This document shows, one piece after another, positions 44,127 through 53,291 of a DNA stretch of 64,000 bases (position 1 is the first letter of the stretch; every line of letters starts with the position of its first letter). The DNA lies in the NCBI GenBank assembly GCA_023955225.1, contig JAGSGJ010000001.1, positions 1-64,000 on the forward strand, read 5' to 3'. A model generated the notes under the pieces. It worked only from the letters and a program-made list of their open reading frames with translations. It was not told where the DNA came from and ran no database searches. The position numbers and the translations under genes are program-made. This DNA is from Sulfurovum sp. GTDB lineage: Bacteria; Campylobacterota; Campylobacteria; Campylobacterales; Sulfurovaceae.

Positions 44127-44238
44127 TTCTTAATACCGATCCTTAAAAGTTATATTTATAGTATATAGGAAATTGACATAATATATTCACATTATATTTC
44201 CTATACGAAAATATGACATAAATATAACATTACTAAAG

Positions 44239-44244
44239 TATAAT
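44239..44244 (+). promoter_or_regulatory. -10 box placed for leaderless histidine kinase gene
   Basis: TATAAT ends 6 nt before the ATG of the kinase gene, and no Shine-Dalgarno exists, predicting a leaderless transcript. Confidence 0.55.
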
Positions 44245-44250
44245 TCATAT

Positions 44251-45900
44251 ATGAATTATGCACAAATATTATCCAAACTAAAACAATTACAACCTATAGA
44301 AAAATCTCTAGTAAGTACACTCTATACTCTTTCACAAAAAAGTCTCACAACCGCCATAATATTTACGATATTCATAACAATATTTTTATATTCTGAACTT
44401 TCATATAGCATTGTTCTATGGGCTGGTATATTGGTTCTATTTTTATTATTTAGACTCTATCAGACATATCTTTTTAAGAAAAATTCTCAATTATACTCCA
44501 TTGAAATATGGTATAAAAAATTCATGATATATGCTTTTATATCAGGATTGATGGTCTCAACACTTGGTTTTGTTTTTATACATTATGTAAATGCATATTA
44601 TCAACTTTTTATCCTAGCATCTTTATTAGGACTCACAGCAGGTGCTGCGACTTCGTTATCTTCAGATATTCGCATTGCTCTAACTTATATTAGTATTATT
44701 ATGATTCCTTTGATTTCATCTATGATAATGATCAACACATCATTATCTTTGATACTTGCAATACTCATGATATTGTTTTTCTTATCACAAGTCATTATGA
44801 TACGTCAGAACTATTCACAAGAGCAAAAAATTCAAGAATTGAGCGTGGAAAAAAACTTACTGAATAACTTATTTTCAGAAGCACCTCTTGGAATGTTCTC
44901 TTATGATAAAAACTTAAACATTTTATATGCGAATAGAAAATTACATAAGATGTTTGAGTATGAACATCGAACTATAACGGGGATGAACCTTAATTCACTC
45001 TTTGATTCAACTATAATAGGTGTATTTCATAATATTCTTACACAAGGTACTCAGTCATATTCAGGACCTTATATCACTATGAATGATAGATATCTTTGGA
45101 TAGAAACAACAGGATTTCCTTTTAAAAATACTAATGATGATATTCTTGGGGGGATAGGAATTATAGAAGATAAAACCATAGAATATACACACAAAAAAGA
45201 GCTTGAATCCCTGCACGAAAAACTTCAAGATCAAATAGAACACAATCAACTCCTCCTAGATGAAAACAAACAGTTCATCTCCGATATGGTACATCAGATA
45301 AGAACACCCATGTCAGTCATCATGACCAATACTTCCCTCATAGAGATGAAGTCTGAATCACAAGTTTCTTCTTATGTCACACAGATAAATTCAGCCATAA
45401 ACATGCTCTCTAACTCTTATGAAGACCTCTCCTATATCATCTCAAATGATACGATAGAATACAAAGATATAGAGCTTGATTTAAGCCATTTTATCAATGA
45501 AAGAATTGACTTTTTTGAAGTCATATCTGATGCCAATAATAAGAGCATATCTAGCAGTATTGAAAGCGATATAAAGGTAACTATGAATGATACAGAACTC
45601 GAAAGGCTTATCGATAACAATCTGTCTAACGCCATTAAACACAGTAACGATGAGAGTGAGATAGAGGTTATGTTAGATAAAAATAATTCAGACATAGTCT
45701 TACAATTTATCTCTAAGGGGGAAAATATCCATGATGTCACTAAGATATTTGATAAAAATTATACGGAGTCTTATGGTGCAAAGAGAAGTTTGGGATTGGG
45801 TTTGAATATGGTAAGAACTATTTGTGAGAAAAACAATATCAGCTATAGTGTACACTCGGAAGATAACACAAACACTTTTACATATATTTTTAAAGTTTAA
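44251..45900 (+). CDS. Membrane PAS sensor histidine kinase
   Basis: A 549-residue sensor kinase. Residues about 30-190 contain six hydrophobic spans; a PAS domain follows (about 205-320, LNNLFSEAPLGMFSYDKNLNILYANRKL), then a coiled coil, the H-box FISDMVHQIRTPMSVIM (phosphorylatable His about 350), N-box DNNLSNAIKHSND and G-box GLGLNMVRTICEK. The ATP-binding domain lacks a clear G1 (D-x-G-x-G) motif: the region reads VLQFISKGENIHD. No response regulator gene is adjacent. Its position between nrtABD and narK suggests nitrate or redox sensing. Confidence 0.87.
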   Translation: MNYAQILSKLKQLQPIEKSLVSTLYTLSQKSLTTAIIFTIFITIFLYSELSYSIVLWAGILVLFLLFRLYQTYLFKKNSQLYSIEIWYKKFMIYAFISGLMVSTLGFVFIHYVNAYYQLFILASLLGLTAGAATSLSSDIRIALTYISIIMIPLISSMIMINTSLSLILAILMILFFLSQVIMIRQNYSQEQKIQELSVEKNLLNNLFSEAPLGMFSYDKNLNILYANRKLHKMFEYEHRTITGMNLNSLFDSTIIGVFHNILTQGTQSYSGPYITMNDRYLWIETTGFPFKNTNDDILGGIGIIEDKTIEYTHKKELESLHEKLQDQIEHNQLLLDENKQFISDMVHQIRTPMSVIMTNTSLIEMKSESQVSSYVTQINSAINMLSNSYEDLSYIISNDTIEYKDIELDLSHFINERIDFFEVISDANNKSISSSIESDIKVTMNDTELERLIDNNLSNAIKHSNDESEIEVMLDKNNSDIVLQFISKGENIHDVTKIFDKNYTESYGAKRSLGLGLNMVRTICEKNNISYSVHSEDNTNTFTYIFKV

Positions 45901-45955
45901 TTTGAAGAGAGTCTTTTGTATATCTAGTAATCATGATCATGCCTAAAGTGACAGA

Positions 45956-45975
45956 GAGGGATTATATAATCCCTC
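45956..45975. terminator. Palindrome at the narK 3' end
   Basis: GAGGGATTATATAATCCCTC is a perfect 20-bp dyad overlapping the narK stop codon and lying between convergent genes. It can form a hairpin of about 8 bp on both strands but has no U-run. Confidence 0.45.
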
Positions 45976-47242
45976 CTGATTTGATACCCCATGTAGTTCT
46001 CCATCTGCTCTTGACTAAACTCACTCCAGCGATGGCGATCAAGGTATTTGCAGCGATAAACATAAAGCCTATAGTGTAATCACCAAACATCAGTGTCGAT
46101 GCCCCGAGTATCTCTAAAATAGCCACACCGCCAAGTGCACCGGCTGCTCCAATGATACCAGTCATAATACCTATATCTTTGGAAAATCTCTGTGGTACGA
46201 GTTGAAACAGAGCACCATTTGCCATACCAAGATTTGCCATGATGAGAAACATCACAAGAATCGCAAACCAAAATGGCAATTCTATAAAGGCATTCATAAA
46301 GATAAGCACGGCAACACTTGTCAGGAAAATATACAGTGATCTAATTCCCCCTATTTTATCGGCAATCGCACCACCTACAGGTCTAAGAAGAGCACCTGCC
46401 ATAATACAAAGTGCTGCAAAATAACCGGCAACTACATGTATGTTCTCTTCTCCTAAGACCTCTACTCCAAACAGTTCCATATCATCAAAATACATCGCCA
46501 TAAGGTACACTTTCATATACATGGCAAAGCCTACAAATGCACCAAAACTCACTGCATAAAAGAGGTTGAACCACCATGTATCCCTGTCTTTTAACAGTCT
46601 TACATAATCTGATACATTTTTAGGTCTTGGTACATACACTTCTTTGGGTGCATCTTTTGCCATCAAAACATAAACGATAAAAACGAGTAAAGATAAAACA
46701 GCTGCCACTAAAAATACTGATTGCCATCCCCATACTTCAGCGATCTTAGGAGCAAAAAGAAAACCAAGAACTACACCCATGTTTCCTATACCCGCGATAC
46801 CAAGTACAACACCTTGTAATCTGGGTGGATACCATTGCCCCGCCTGAGGTAAAGCCACTGCAAACGATGCCCCTGCAAAACCTAACCCTACACCCACTAA
46901 TAACAATTCTTCATAAGAGATATGTTCACCAAATGAAGCCACATAGAACAATGTCAATATCACAATAGCCTGTGCACCCAAAGCAGTCTTCTTCGCACCA
47001 ATCCTACCCACTAAAAAACCAAGTAGGATACGAAGTAATGCTCCTGAAAGTATAGGAACGGAAAGTAAAGTAGCTGTCTCAGAAGCTGTCATTAAAAATC
47101 CATAATCAGCCAAGCTGTCTGAGATCTCTGTTGCAAGTGGGCCGAGCATAGTCCAGACCATAAAACTAAAATCAAAATACAAGAATGCTGCAAATAAGGT
47201 AGAGGGACTCCCCTCTCCTTTTAATCGGTTAAAACCTATCAT
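45962..47242 (-). CDS. narK: NarK-type nitrate/nitrite transporter
   Basis: A 426-residue major facilitator with twelve spans. FSFMVWTMLGPLATEISDSL in span 1, the Gly-rich GVGLGFAGASFAVALPQAGQWYPPRLQGVVLGIAGIGNMG (nitrate signature region) and RPVGGAIADKIGG are characteristic of the NNP family. ATG 47242 is preceded by AAAGGAG; the longer frame has no site. It imports nitrate or exports nitrite for respiration, complementing the ABC uptake system. A palindrome-rich region separates it from the divergent rhodanese gene. Confidence 0.92.
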   Translation of the reverse strand: MIGFNRLKGEGSPSTLFAAFLYFDFSFMVWTMLGPLATEISDSLADYGFLMTASETATLLSVPILSGALLRILLGFLVGRIGAKKTALGAQAIVILTLFYVASFGEHISYEELLLVGVGLGFAGASFAVALPQAGQWYPPRLQGVVLGIAGIGNMGVVLGFLFAPKIAEVWGWQSVFLVAAVLSLLVFIVYVLMAKDAPKEVYVPRPKNVSDYVRLLKDRDTWWFNLFYAVSFGAFVGFAMYMKVYLMAMYFDDMELFGVEVLGEENIHVVAGYFAALCIMAGALLRPVGGAIADKIGGIRSLYIFLTSVAVLIFMNAFIELPFWFAILVMFLIMANLGMANGALFQLVPQRFSKDIGIMTGIIGAAGALGGVAILEILGASTLMFGDYTIGFMFIAANTLIAIAGVSLVKSRWRTTWGIKSGGII

Positions 47243-47286
47243 TTTTACTCCTTTAGGATAAATATTATAGTCAAGTATACATGAAA

Positions 47287-47372
47287 AGTATATCAAAATT
47301 AAAGATATACTGATTAAATATTATACATATATATGTATATATAGTATACAGATATTAGATATACTTTATAAT
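47287..47372. promoter_or_regulatory. Operator-like cluster between narK and the rhodanese gene
   Basis: AGTATATC (47287-47294) and GATATACT (47304-47311) form a perfect 8-bp inverted repeat; GATATACT recurs at 47358-47365. An 18-bp perfect palindrome, TATACATATATATGTATA, lies at 47322-47339. TATAAT at 47367-47372 is a plausible -10 for the rhodanese gene. Confidence 0.45.
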
Positions 47373-47400
47373 GAAAATTTTTTAGAGAAAAGGAGCAACT

Positions 47401-47829
47401 ATGCGAATTACACGACTCATCATTTTTTTCATTTCTACTATGATACTTTACTGGATAGCAATGGCAGGTTTGCTGGTCTCCTTTGCATATTCTAAAGGCT
47501 GGATACTTGCTGACTTTGAATTTATTGATGCAAAGCAAGCTATTGTCCTTTTATCAGATGATAAGAATGTCACACTACTAGATGTAAGAACCATAAGAGA
47601 ATACGAAGACAGACACCTCAAGAATGCCATAAACATACCTGTACAAACACTCACTAGCAGTCTAAACAGGCTAGAGAACGCCAAAGGTCAGCGTATCGTG
47701 GTTTATTGCCGATCAGGAAGTAGAAGCATTAAAGCATCACGTATATTAGAAGAAAATGGATTTACACCACTCAATGTTGAAGGCGGTATCATAGACTTAA
47801 TGCGTAATGATGCAGAGATAGTAAGGTGA
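47401..47829 (+). CDS. Membrane-anchored rhodanese
   Basis: A 142-residue protein with one N-terminal membrane segment (about residues 6-30) and a rhodanese domain: VTLLDVRTIREYEDRHLKNAINIP and the six-residue active loop CRSGSRS with the catalytic Cys. This loop length fits sulfurtransferases. AAAGGAGCAACT precedes the ATG. Its divergent partner is narK. Confidence 0.9.
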   Translation: MRITRLIIFFISTMILYWIAMAGLLVSFAYSKGWILADFEFIDAKQAIVLLSDDKNVTLLDVRTIREYEDRHLKNAINIPVQTLTSSLNRLENAKGQRIVVYCRSGSRSIKASRILEENGFTPLNVEGGIIDLMRNDAEIVR

Positions 47830-47856
47830 TCTGTCATATTTTTTGACAGTATCACT
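47826..47856 (+). terminator. Hairpin after the membrane rhodanese gene
   Basis: CTGTCA (47831-47836) pairs with TGACAG (47844-47849) across a T-rich loop, flanked by GTGAT/ATCAC that extend the stem with small bulges. It begins inside the stop codon. No U-run follows. Confidence 0.45.
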
Positions 47857-47913
47857 TACGTTTACATTAAAAGACTAGTTATAATATAAGTGACTAACAT
47901 TTTGGGAGATACC

Positions 47914-49494
47914 ATGCGTAAACAATTTATCTTGTATTCACTCTTTACTTTTTTCATTATCACACTCTTATCACTTTATAATGATGCTTTTATCTGGCTC
48001 TTTGTACCTTTTGTCTTTCTTGCAGGGTTAGGTCTTTATGATATGTATCAGACCCAACATACCCTTAGACGTAATTTTCCGCTTATCGGACGTGCCCGTT
48101 GGATACTTGAAGCAATGCGTCCGCCCATTCGTCAATATTTCATAGAATCAGACATCGATGGTGTGCCTATAAGCAGGATGTTGAGAGGTTTGGTTTATAG
48201 ACGCTCAAAAAAAGAGGTAGACACACTCCCTTTTGGTACAAAAATGGATACCTATGAACCAGGATATGAGTGGATAGGTCATTCGCTTAAAGCGTTGGAT
48301 ATTAAAGAACTTCCAGAAGATCTTCGTATAAATATAGGCTCTTCACAATGTACACAACCATATAGTGCCAGTATTTTAAACATCTCAGCTATGAGTTTTG
48401 GTGCACTGAGCCAAAATGCTATCTTGGCATTAGGTTATGGAGCAAAAATAGGTCATTTCGCACATAATACAGGAGAAGGTGGTCTAAGCCATCATCATCT
48501 CCAAACAGGTGCAGACCTGATCTGGCAGATTGGTACAGGATATTTTAGCTGTAGAGATGCAGAAGGACGATTTGATCCTAATGGCTTTGCCAAAAAAGCA
48601 CAAACACCACAAGTCAAAATGATAGAGATCAAACTTTCACAAGGAGCAAAGCCAGGACATGGAGGTATCTTGCCTGCAGATAAGAACAGTGAAGAGATAG
48701 CTCAAATACGTGGGGTAAAAGCGCATACACGCATAGATTCTCCACCGGCGCATTCTACTTTTGATAGCCCTCTGTCTCTCCTTGCATTCATACAACAACT
48801 ACGTGAACTCTCAGGAGGAAAACCTGTCGGATTTAAACTCTCTATAGGACAGAAAAGTGAGTTTATTGCCATATGTAAAGCGATGGTACAAAGTAAGACT
48901 TATCCTGACTTCATCACTGTAGACGGAGGCGAAGGAGGAACAGGTGCTGCACCTCTCGAACATACCAATTCCGTAGGTATGCCTCTACGCGAAGCACTGG
49001 CATTTGTCAGTGACACACTCATTGGTTTTGATCTTAAAAAAGAGATAAAGATCATTGCATCGGGTAAGGTCATTACCGGTATGGATATGATCAAGTTACT
49101 TGCATTGGGAGCAGATCTTTGTGCAAGTGCAAGAGCCTACATGCTTTCAATGGGTTGTATACAGGCATTGCAATGTCATAAAAATAACTGTCCTACAGGT
49201 ATTGCGACACAAGATGCCATACTATCAAGTGGATTGGTAGTTACAGATAAAAAACAGCGTGTTGCAAACTTCCACAGTGAAACATTGCACAGCTTTAGAG
49301 AGCTTCTTGCATCAGCAGGTCTTAGATCACCAGACCTCCTATCCCGAACCCACATATACCAAAGAGTCAATCGTACCGAATATCACCGTTATGATGAATT
49401 TTTTCCACCTCTTCAAGAAGGAGAATTACTCAACCCGCCCTACCCTCTAAATATGGACCGCTACATTCATCAAAGCTCTGCAGAACATTTTTAG
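47914..49494 (+). CDS. FMN-binding glutamate synthase-like protein
   Basis: A 526-residue protein with two N-terminal membrane segments (about residues 5-45) and a GltB central/FMN-type domain: SAMSFGALSQNAILALGYGA, NTGEGGLS, IEIKLSQGAKPGHGG, TVDGGEGGTGAAPL and CHKNNCPTGIATQ near the [3Fe-4S] region. It lacks the glutaminase and C-terminal domains of full glutamate synthase. GGGAG lies five bases before ATG 47914. The physiological reaction of this stand-alone membrane family is not established. Confidence 0.88.
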   Translation: MRKQFILYSLFTFFIITLLSLYNDAFIWLFVPFVFLAGLGLYDMYQTQHTLRRNFPLIGRARWILEAMRPPIRQYFIESDIDGVPISRMLRGLVYRRSKKEVDTLPFGTKMDTYEPGYEWIGHSLKALDIKELPEDLRINIGSSQCTQPYSASILNISAMSFGALSQNAILALGYGAKIGHFAHNTGEGGLSHHHLQTGADLIWQIGTGYFSCRDAEGRFDPNGFAKKAQTPQVKMIEIKLSQGAKPGHGGILPADKNSEEIAQIRGVKAHTRIDSPPAHSTFDSPLSLLAFIQQLRELSGGKPVGFKLSIGQKSEFIAICKAMVQSKTYPDFITVDGGEGGTGAAPLEHTNSVGMPLREALAFVSDTLIGFDLKKEIKIIASGKVITGMDMIKLLALGADLCASARAYMLSMGCIQALQCHKNNCPTGIATQDAILSSGLVVTDKKQRVANFHSETLHSFRELLASAGLRSPDLLSRTHIYQRVNRTEYHRYDEFFPPLQEGELLNPPYPLNMDRYIHQSSAEHF

Positions 49495-49569
49495 TTCTGC
49501 TTAGCAAACACTACCTACTTTATCACAATCAGACCCTAAATGTCTACCCTTGTTTTTTAATAGATGATA

Positions 49570-50148
49570 CTATGATTCCTCCACATCTGCCAACGTCAGA
49601 GCAAAGAGTACGTTGACTCCATGAGACATGAGTACCTTTTGTGCCTCCTGTAGTGTGATACCTGTAGTGATGATATCATCTACTAGTATCACGTCTATGT
49701 CTGACTTACCTTTATAGACAAAATCTCTTGGATGTTCCAAACGGAACTGTAAGCTTTTACCAGAATAATTCACCCTATTTTGTGCCATGAGTGAACTATG
49801 CTGTGGAATGCTACACTTCGTTCTCATCGCTCGTGTAAGAAGTGCCACATGAGCGTAGCCACTTTTGACATATTCATCTATGCCTACGATGTAGACATCT
49901 CTGTCATCAGACTCTACAAACTCTTTAATGAACGGTTTCATGGTCATATTGGCCAAAGCTTTGTAGATGCGGTAGCCTTCTGGTTTATGTTTACTGTGAA
50001 GCAGCGTTTCGAGAGTAGAGTATTTAAAAAAGCTAATGACATCGAGTGTTCCTACTTTTCTAGTACTTATGTTGGGTACAAAGAGTCTCTCTACACAGGT
50101 CTTGCATATGATCTTAAAACTTAATTCTGAACATGAGAAACAACGCAT
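49570..50148 (-). CDS. comF: ComFC-like phosphoribosyltransferase
   Basis: A 192-residue protein with an N-terminal four-Cys zinc site (MRCFSCSELSFKIICKTC) and a C-terminal PRTase fold with the PRPP motif VILVDDIITTGITLQEAQ. This is the ComFC family, needed for natural transformation in Helicobacter and others. AAAGGAAG precedes the ATG. In Campylobacterota it is usually solitary, as here. Confidence 0.88.
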   Translation of the reverse strand: MRCFSCSELSFKIICKTCVERLFVPNISTRKVGTLDVISFFKYSTLETLLHSKHKPEGYRIYKALANMTMKPFIKEFVESDDRDVYIVGIDEYVKSGYAHVALLTRAMRTKCSIPQHSSLMAQNRVNYSGKSLQFRLEHPRDFVYKGKSDIDVILVDDIITTGITLQEAQKVLMSHGVNVLFALTLADVEES

Positions 50149-50172
50149 GATTTTATCTTCCTTTCTTTACTG

Positions 50173-50271
50173 TTAGAACCACTTAAATAGGTTTAATGGT
50201 CTTTGACCTGCTACTTTTTTAGAAAAAGCTGCGTAAAAATCGTCACGGTTCTCGAATCGCACCGCTTTCAA
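50173..50271 (-). CDS. Possible 32-residue protein with TTG start
   Basis: A frame TTG-AAA-GCG... encodes MKAVRFENRDDFYAAFSKKV and ends PLNLFKWF at a TAA (50173-50175). It lies 24 nt after the Sir2 gene on the same strand. GGTGAA precedes the TTG. The start region is enclosed in a hairpin (50242-50287). The amino-acid composition is protein-like, but length and start make it uncertain. Confidence 0.4.
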   Translation of the reverse strand: MKAVRFENRDDFYAAFSKKVAGQRPLNLFKWF

Positions 50272-50287
50272 GGGCGTTCACCGTGAC
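50242..50287 (-). other. 8-bp hairpin overlapping a possible small-gene start
   Basis: GTCACGGT/ACCGTGAC enclose 30 nt, locally GC-rich compared with the surroundings. On the minus strand GATTTTTA follows, so it can act as a terminator of the Sir2 gene; it also masks the TTG start at 50271. Confidence 0.55.
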
Positions 50288-50295
50288 ATTATCTA

Positions 50296-51114
50296 TTAAA
50301 TAATAGAAGATAACGCCTCAACGGCTCCCATAGGCAGTTGTATCTCTGCACCAAAACTCTCTCTTGGGTTGATACGTATGAGAGGGACATTAAACCTTTT
50401 GCCTATCTGTTCAGAAGTATTACGTACAGTAGGTACGGCTGTTCCTGCTCCCATCTCGACGATAGCAAGTTTTGCACCCTCAGCTTCCACTTTATCCATC
50501 CAACGACTCAATCTTTCTCTTTGCCCATTGGTACGGGCATACTCCCACCCAAAGTCTCCAAACATCAAAATGTTTGGTCGTGCCATAGCACCACAGAAAG
50601 GACAGGATGGTAAAGGTTCTTTGGCTTTAAAGCCCTCTTCTATCTCTATAAAAGTATCGTCAGAACTCCAGAGCATTCCCTGACAATTATCGATGCATTG
50701 CATGTGATGAATAGACCCGTGACACTCCATCACATTCTCTTCCTTAAAGCCTGCCTTTTGAAACTGTCCATCGACATTTGAAGTGAAAATATGGGCTCCA
50801 TATTTTTTAGTATTAGATACTTCCAAAAGCTTCTTGAAACCCTCATTAGGTACCGTGTCACGGTAAAGATGAAGTCTATGCCCATAAAAAGCCCAAGCCA
50901 ACTGAGGATCAGATTCAAACCACTCAGGATTTGCCATTTCTTCAAATTGTAGTCCTAATTCTTTAGCCTTAGGATACGCATTCCAAAACCCTTCTGCACC
51001 TCTAAAATCAGGTAACCCAGAGTCTACTCCCATCCCTGCTCCCGCAGTGATGAAAATGGCATCTGCTTCTTCTAATAATTGTTTGGCTTTTTGTATATTT
51101 TCTGTGATATTCAT
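50296..51114 (-). CDS. Sir2-family (sirtuin-like) protein
   Basis: A 272-residue NAD-binding protein. The sirtuin motifs are GAGMGVDSGLPDFRG (usual GAGxSxxSGIPDFR), TSNVDGQFQKAG, ECHGSIHHMQC with the catalytic His, and a zinc site CIDNC...CPFCG. The deep NAD pocket and C-terminal RINPRE segment are present. ATG 51114 (MNITENIQKAK) is preferred to 51147; neither has a good Shine-Dalgarno. It may be a deacylase or ADP-ribosyltransferase; several non-canonical residues are consistent with class U or defence-type sirtuins. Confidence 0.87.
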   Translation of the reverse strand: MNITENIQKAKQLLEEADAIFITAGAGMGVDSGLPDFRGAEGFWNAYPKAKELGLQFEEMANPEWFESDPQLAWAFYGHRLHLYRDTVPNEGFKKLLEVSNTKKYGAHIFTSNVDGQFQKAGFKEENVMECHGSIHHMQCIDNCQGMLWSSDDTFIEIEEGFKAKEPLPSCPFCGAMARPNILMFGDFGWEYARTNGQRERLSRWMDKVEAEGAKLAIVEMGAGTAVPTVRNTSEQIGKRFNVPLIRINPRESFGAEIQLPMGAVEALSSII

Positions 51115-51293
51115 GGGAAAAGTATAACATACTTCATAATGATACATGATGTTAAATTTGTAACGTAATTAATCACAAAGTATTGATATGTAATACGAGT
51201 TACCTTAGAGTTCTGCATCCATCAGAAATTAAGAAAAGAATTAGGCCTTGAAAGATATACTCAATGGATATTATCTATAAATAAGGAAACAAC

Positions 51294-51722
51294 ATGAATA
51301 GAAGAGAAGCACTAAAAACTGTAGGTATTGCTATTGCAACAACAACAGTGATAGCTCAGGCATCCATGGCTAATGAATCCATGAATCGTATGGAAATGAA
51401 ACCCAAAGATCCTAATAAATTAGAAAAGTCTGAGCTGAAGCATACCCCACAAATAACCATTAAAGATAAAGATGTGAATGGATATACCATGATAGAGATC
51501 ACTGTAGGACAAGGTGGAATTATACATCCTAGCACACCTGATCATTGGATTGACTTTATCTCTTTATATGCAGATGATAGACTTGTAGGTAAAAGTATTC
51601 TTGAAGCTGATATTTCAAGGGGTGCAGCTTCTTTTGCAGTCAAAATGGATAACGTAACTACACTTACATCAAAAGCCGGCTGCAATCTACATGGTATCTG
51701 GTCTGCAACAATCAAGCTATAG
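51294..51722 (+). CDS. Tat-exported superoxide reductase (neelaredoxin type)
   Basis: A 142-residue protein with a twin-arginine signal (MNRREALKTVGIAIATTTVI). The mature part has all five ligands of the Fe(His)4Cys centre: His50 (KHTPQI), His78 (IIHPS), His84 (DHWIDF), Cys130 and His133 (GCNLHGIW). It reduces superoxide to H2O2 without O2 release. AAGGAAACAAC precedes the ATG. Tat export places the folded metalloprotein in the periplasm. Some SoxYZ-like proteins share the fold; the full ligand set argues for SOR. Confidence 0.87.
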   Translation: MNRREALKTVGIAIATTTVIAQASMANESMNRMEMKPKDPNKLEKSELKHTPQITIKDKDVNGYTMIEITVGQGGIIHPSTPDHWIDFISLYADDRLVGKSILEADISRGAASFAVKMDNVTTLTSKAGCNLHGIWSATIKL

Positions 51723-51854
51723 ATTAGTTTATCCTATTGACTCTCATTGTGTGTATATCACTATATATGCAATGAAGATGTCTAATTATCTATATCTATA
51801 AAAACTTCATAAGCAAATAGATACTTCTTATCTCTTATAGTAGAACCCGATAAC

Positions 51855-53246
51855 TTATAAAACTGAAGACTTGATCACCATCAATTTTTCTTTACTCATC
51901 TCTTCCATTGAATAAGAGATACCACCCAGTCCCAAACCAGAAGCTTTAGCCCCGCCAAATGGCATCCAATCAACTCTGAATGCCGTATGGTCATTCACCA
52001 TGACTGCTGTACCATTAAGACGTTTTACTGCCAGTAACGCTGTGTCAATATTTTTAGTAAAAACTGCTGCTTGAAAAGAGAACTCTAGGCTGTTAGCTTC
52101 TTTAAAGGCCTCTTCAATATCATTATAGGTGTAAATACAGACAACCGGGCCAAATACTTCTGAGGTACTCACCTTGGCATCACACGGTGGATTGAAAAGC
52201 ACCGTGGGTTCATAACAGCTTTCAGAAATACGTTTACCCCCACAAAGTACTTTTGCCCCTCCAGAAATCGCCTCATTTACCCATGATTCTACTCTAGTGA
52301 CTTCATGGTGCGAAATAAGTGGTCCTACTTCAGTTTTTGGATCAAGCGGATCACCAACACTAAGCTTTTGAGCTGCCTCTGCCAATCTTGAACCCACTTC
52401 ATCACAAATACTCTCATGCACATAAATACGCTGTACAGAAACACAAACCTGTCCCGCATGGTAAAACCCACCTTTCGCCAAAGCAGGTATCAGTTCTTCC
52501 ATGTCAGCATCGGCTTCGACTATAACCGGAGCGACACCTCCATGTTCTAGACCCACACGAGTACCGGGAGAAACTAGTGAGTTCAAGTACCAACCCACAG
52601 CACCTGAACCTATAAAAGTCAGATAGTCTATCTTCGGATGCGTAGCAAGATATTGCGCTTCTTCTCTATGGCAAACCACCACTTTACACCATGCTTCAGG
52701 TAGGCCTGCTTCATATAAAATTTCTACAAAATTAATGGCGGACATAGGTGTGGTCTCGGATGGCTTGATAATAACAGGTGATCCCACGGCGATAGCTGGA
52801 ACTGTTTGGTGCACAGCAAGATTGAGAGGATGGTTAAATGCTGATATAGCGGCAACCACACCAATAGGCTCTTTCATTGTGTAAGCCATACGATTGGCAG
52901 AGCTTGCTGTATGCCCCATGGCTATCTCTTTACCTTCAAAAACACCCATATGCTCAATGGCAAGTTTTACACCATTGATAGCACGTTCCACTTCAACCTT
53001 TGAGTCCATATAAGGCTTACCTCCCTCACTGGCTGCTATAAGAGTGAGTTCTTCTATACGGCTACTCATGATCTCAACCGTTTTTTCTAAAATATTGATC
53101 CGTTCATATTTGGGCAACCACATCTCCTGGTTTTCATACACTTCACGGGCACGACCTAATGCCAGGTCAATATCTTCCTTATTTGAAAGAGCTATCTCTC
53201 CCAATACTTTTCCGTCAAAAGGTGACTCTACTTTAATGCTCTTCAT
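51855..53246 (-). CDS. NAD(P)-dependent aldehyde dehydrogenase
   Basis: A 463-residue ALDH. AFNHPLNLAVHQTVPAIAVGSPVIIKPSETTP is the conserved N-terminal block; the cofactor loop is FIGSGAVGWYL, the catalytic Glu is in GLEHGGVAP, and the nucleophile Cys in GGFYHAGQVCVSVQR. The end NDHTAFRVDWMPFGGAKASGLGLGG fits lactaldehyde/succinate-semialdehyde-type members. ATG 53246 has GGAG eight bases upstream. It lies 45 nt after the TPP-enzyme gene in the same direction. Substrate unknown. Confidence 0.9.
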   Translation of the reverse strand: MKSIKVESPFDGKVLGEIALSNKEDIDLALGRAREVYENQEMWLPKYERINILEKTVEIMSSRIEELTLIAASEGGKPYMDSKVEVERAINGVKLAIEHMGVFEGKEIAMGHTASSANRMAYTMKEPIGVVAAISAFNHPLNLAVHQTVPAIAVGSPVIIKPSETTPMSAINFVEILYEAGLPEAWCKVVVCHREEAQYLATHPKIDYLTFIGSGAVGWYLNSLVSPGTRVGLEHGGVAPVIVEADADMEELIPALAKGGFYHAGQVCVSVQRIYVHESICDEVGSRLAEAAQKLSVGDPLDPKTEVGPLISHHEVTRVESWVNEAISGGAKVLCGGKRISESCYEPTVLFNPPCDAKVSTSEVFGPVVCIYTYNDIEEAFKEANSLEFSFQAAVFTKNIDTALLAVKRLNGTAVMVNDHTAFRVDWMPFGGAKASGLGLGGISYSMEEMSKEKLMVIKSSVL

Positions 53247-53291
53247 ACTATCCACTCCTACAATTGTTTATTTGTTCTATGATATAAAGTT

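Noticed and set aside
51200..51293. Coding-like stretch before the superoxide reductase gene (KLRKELGLERYTQWIL)
   Set aside because: No start codon, and the frame runs into the SOR start; may be a relic but evidence is too thin.
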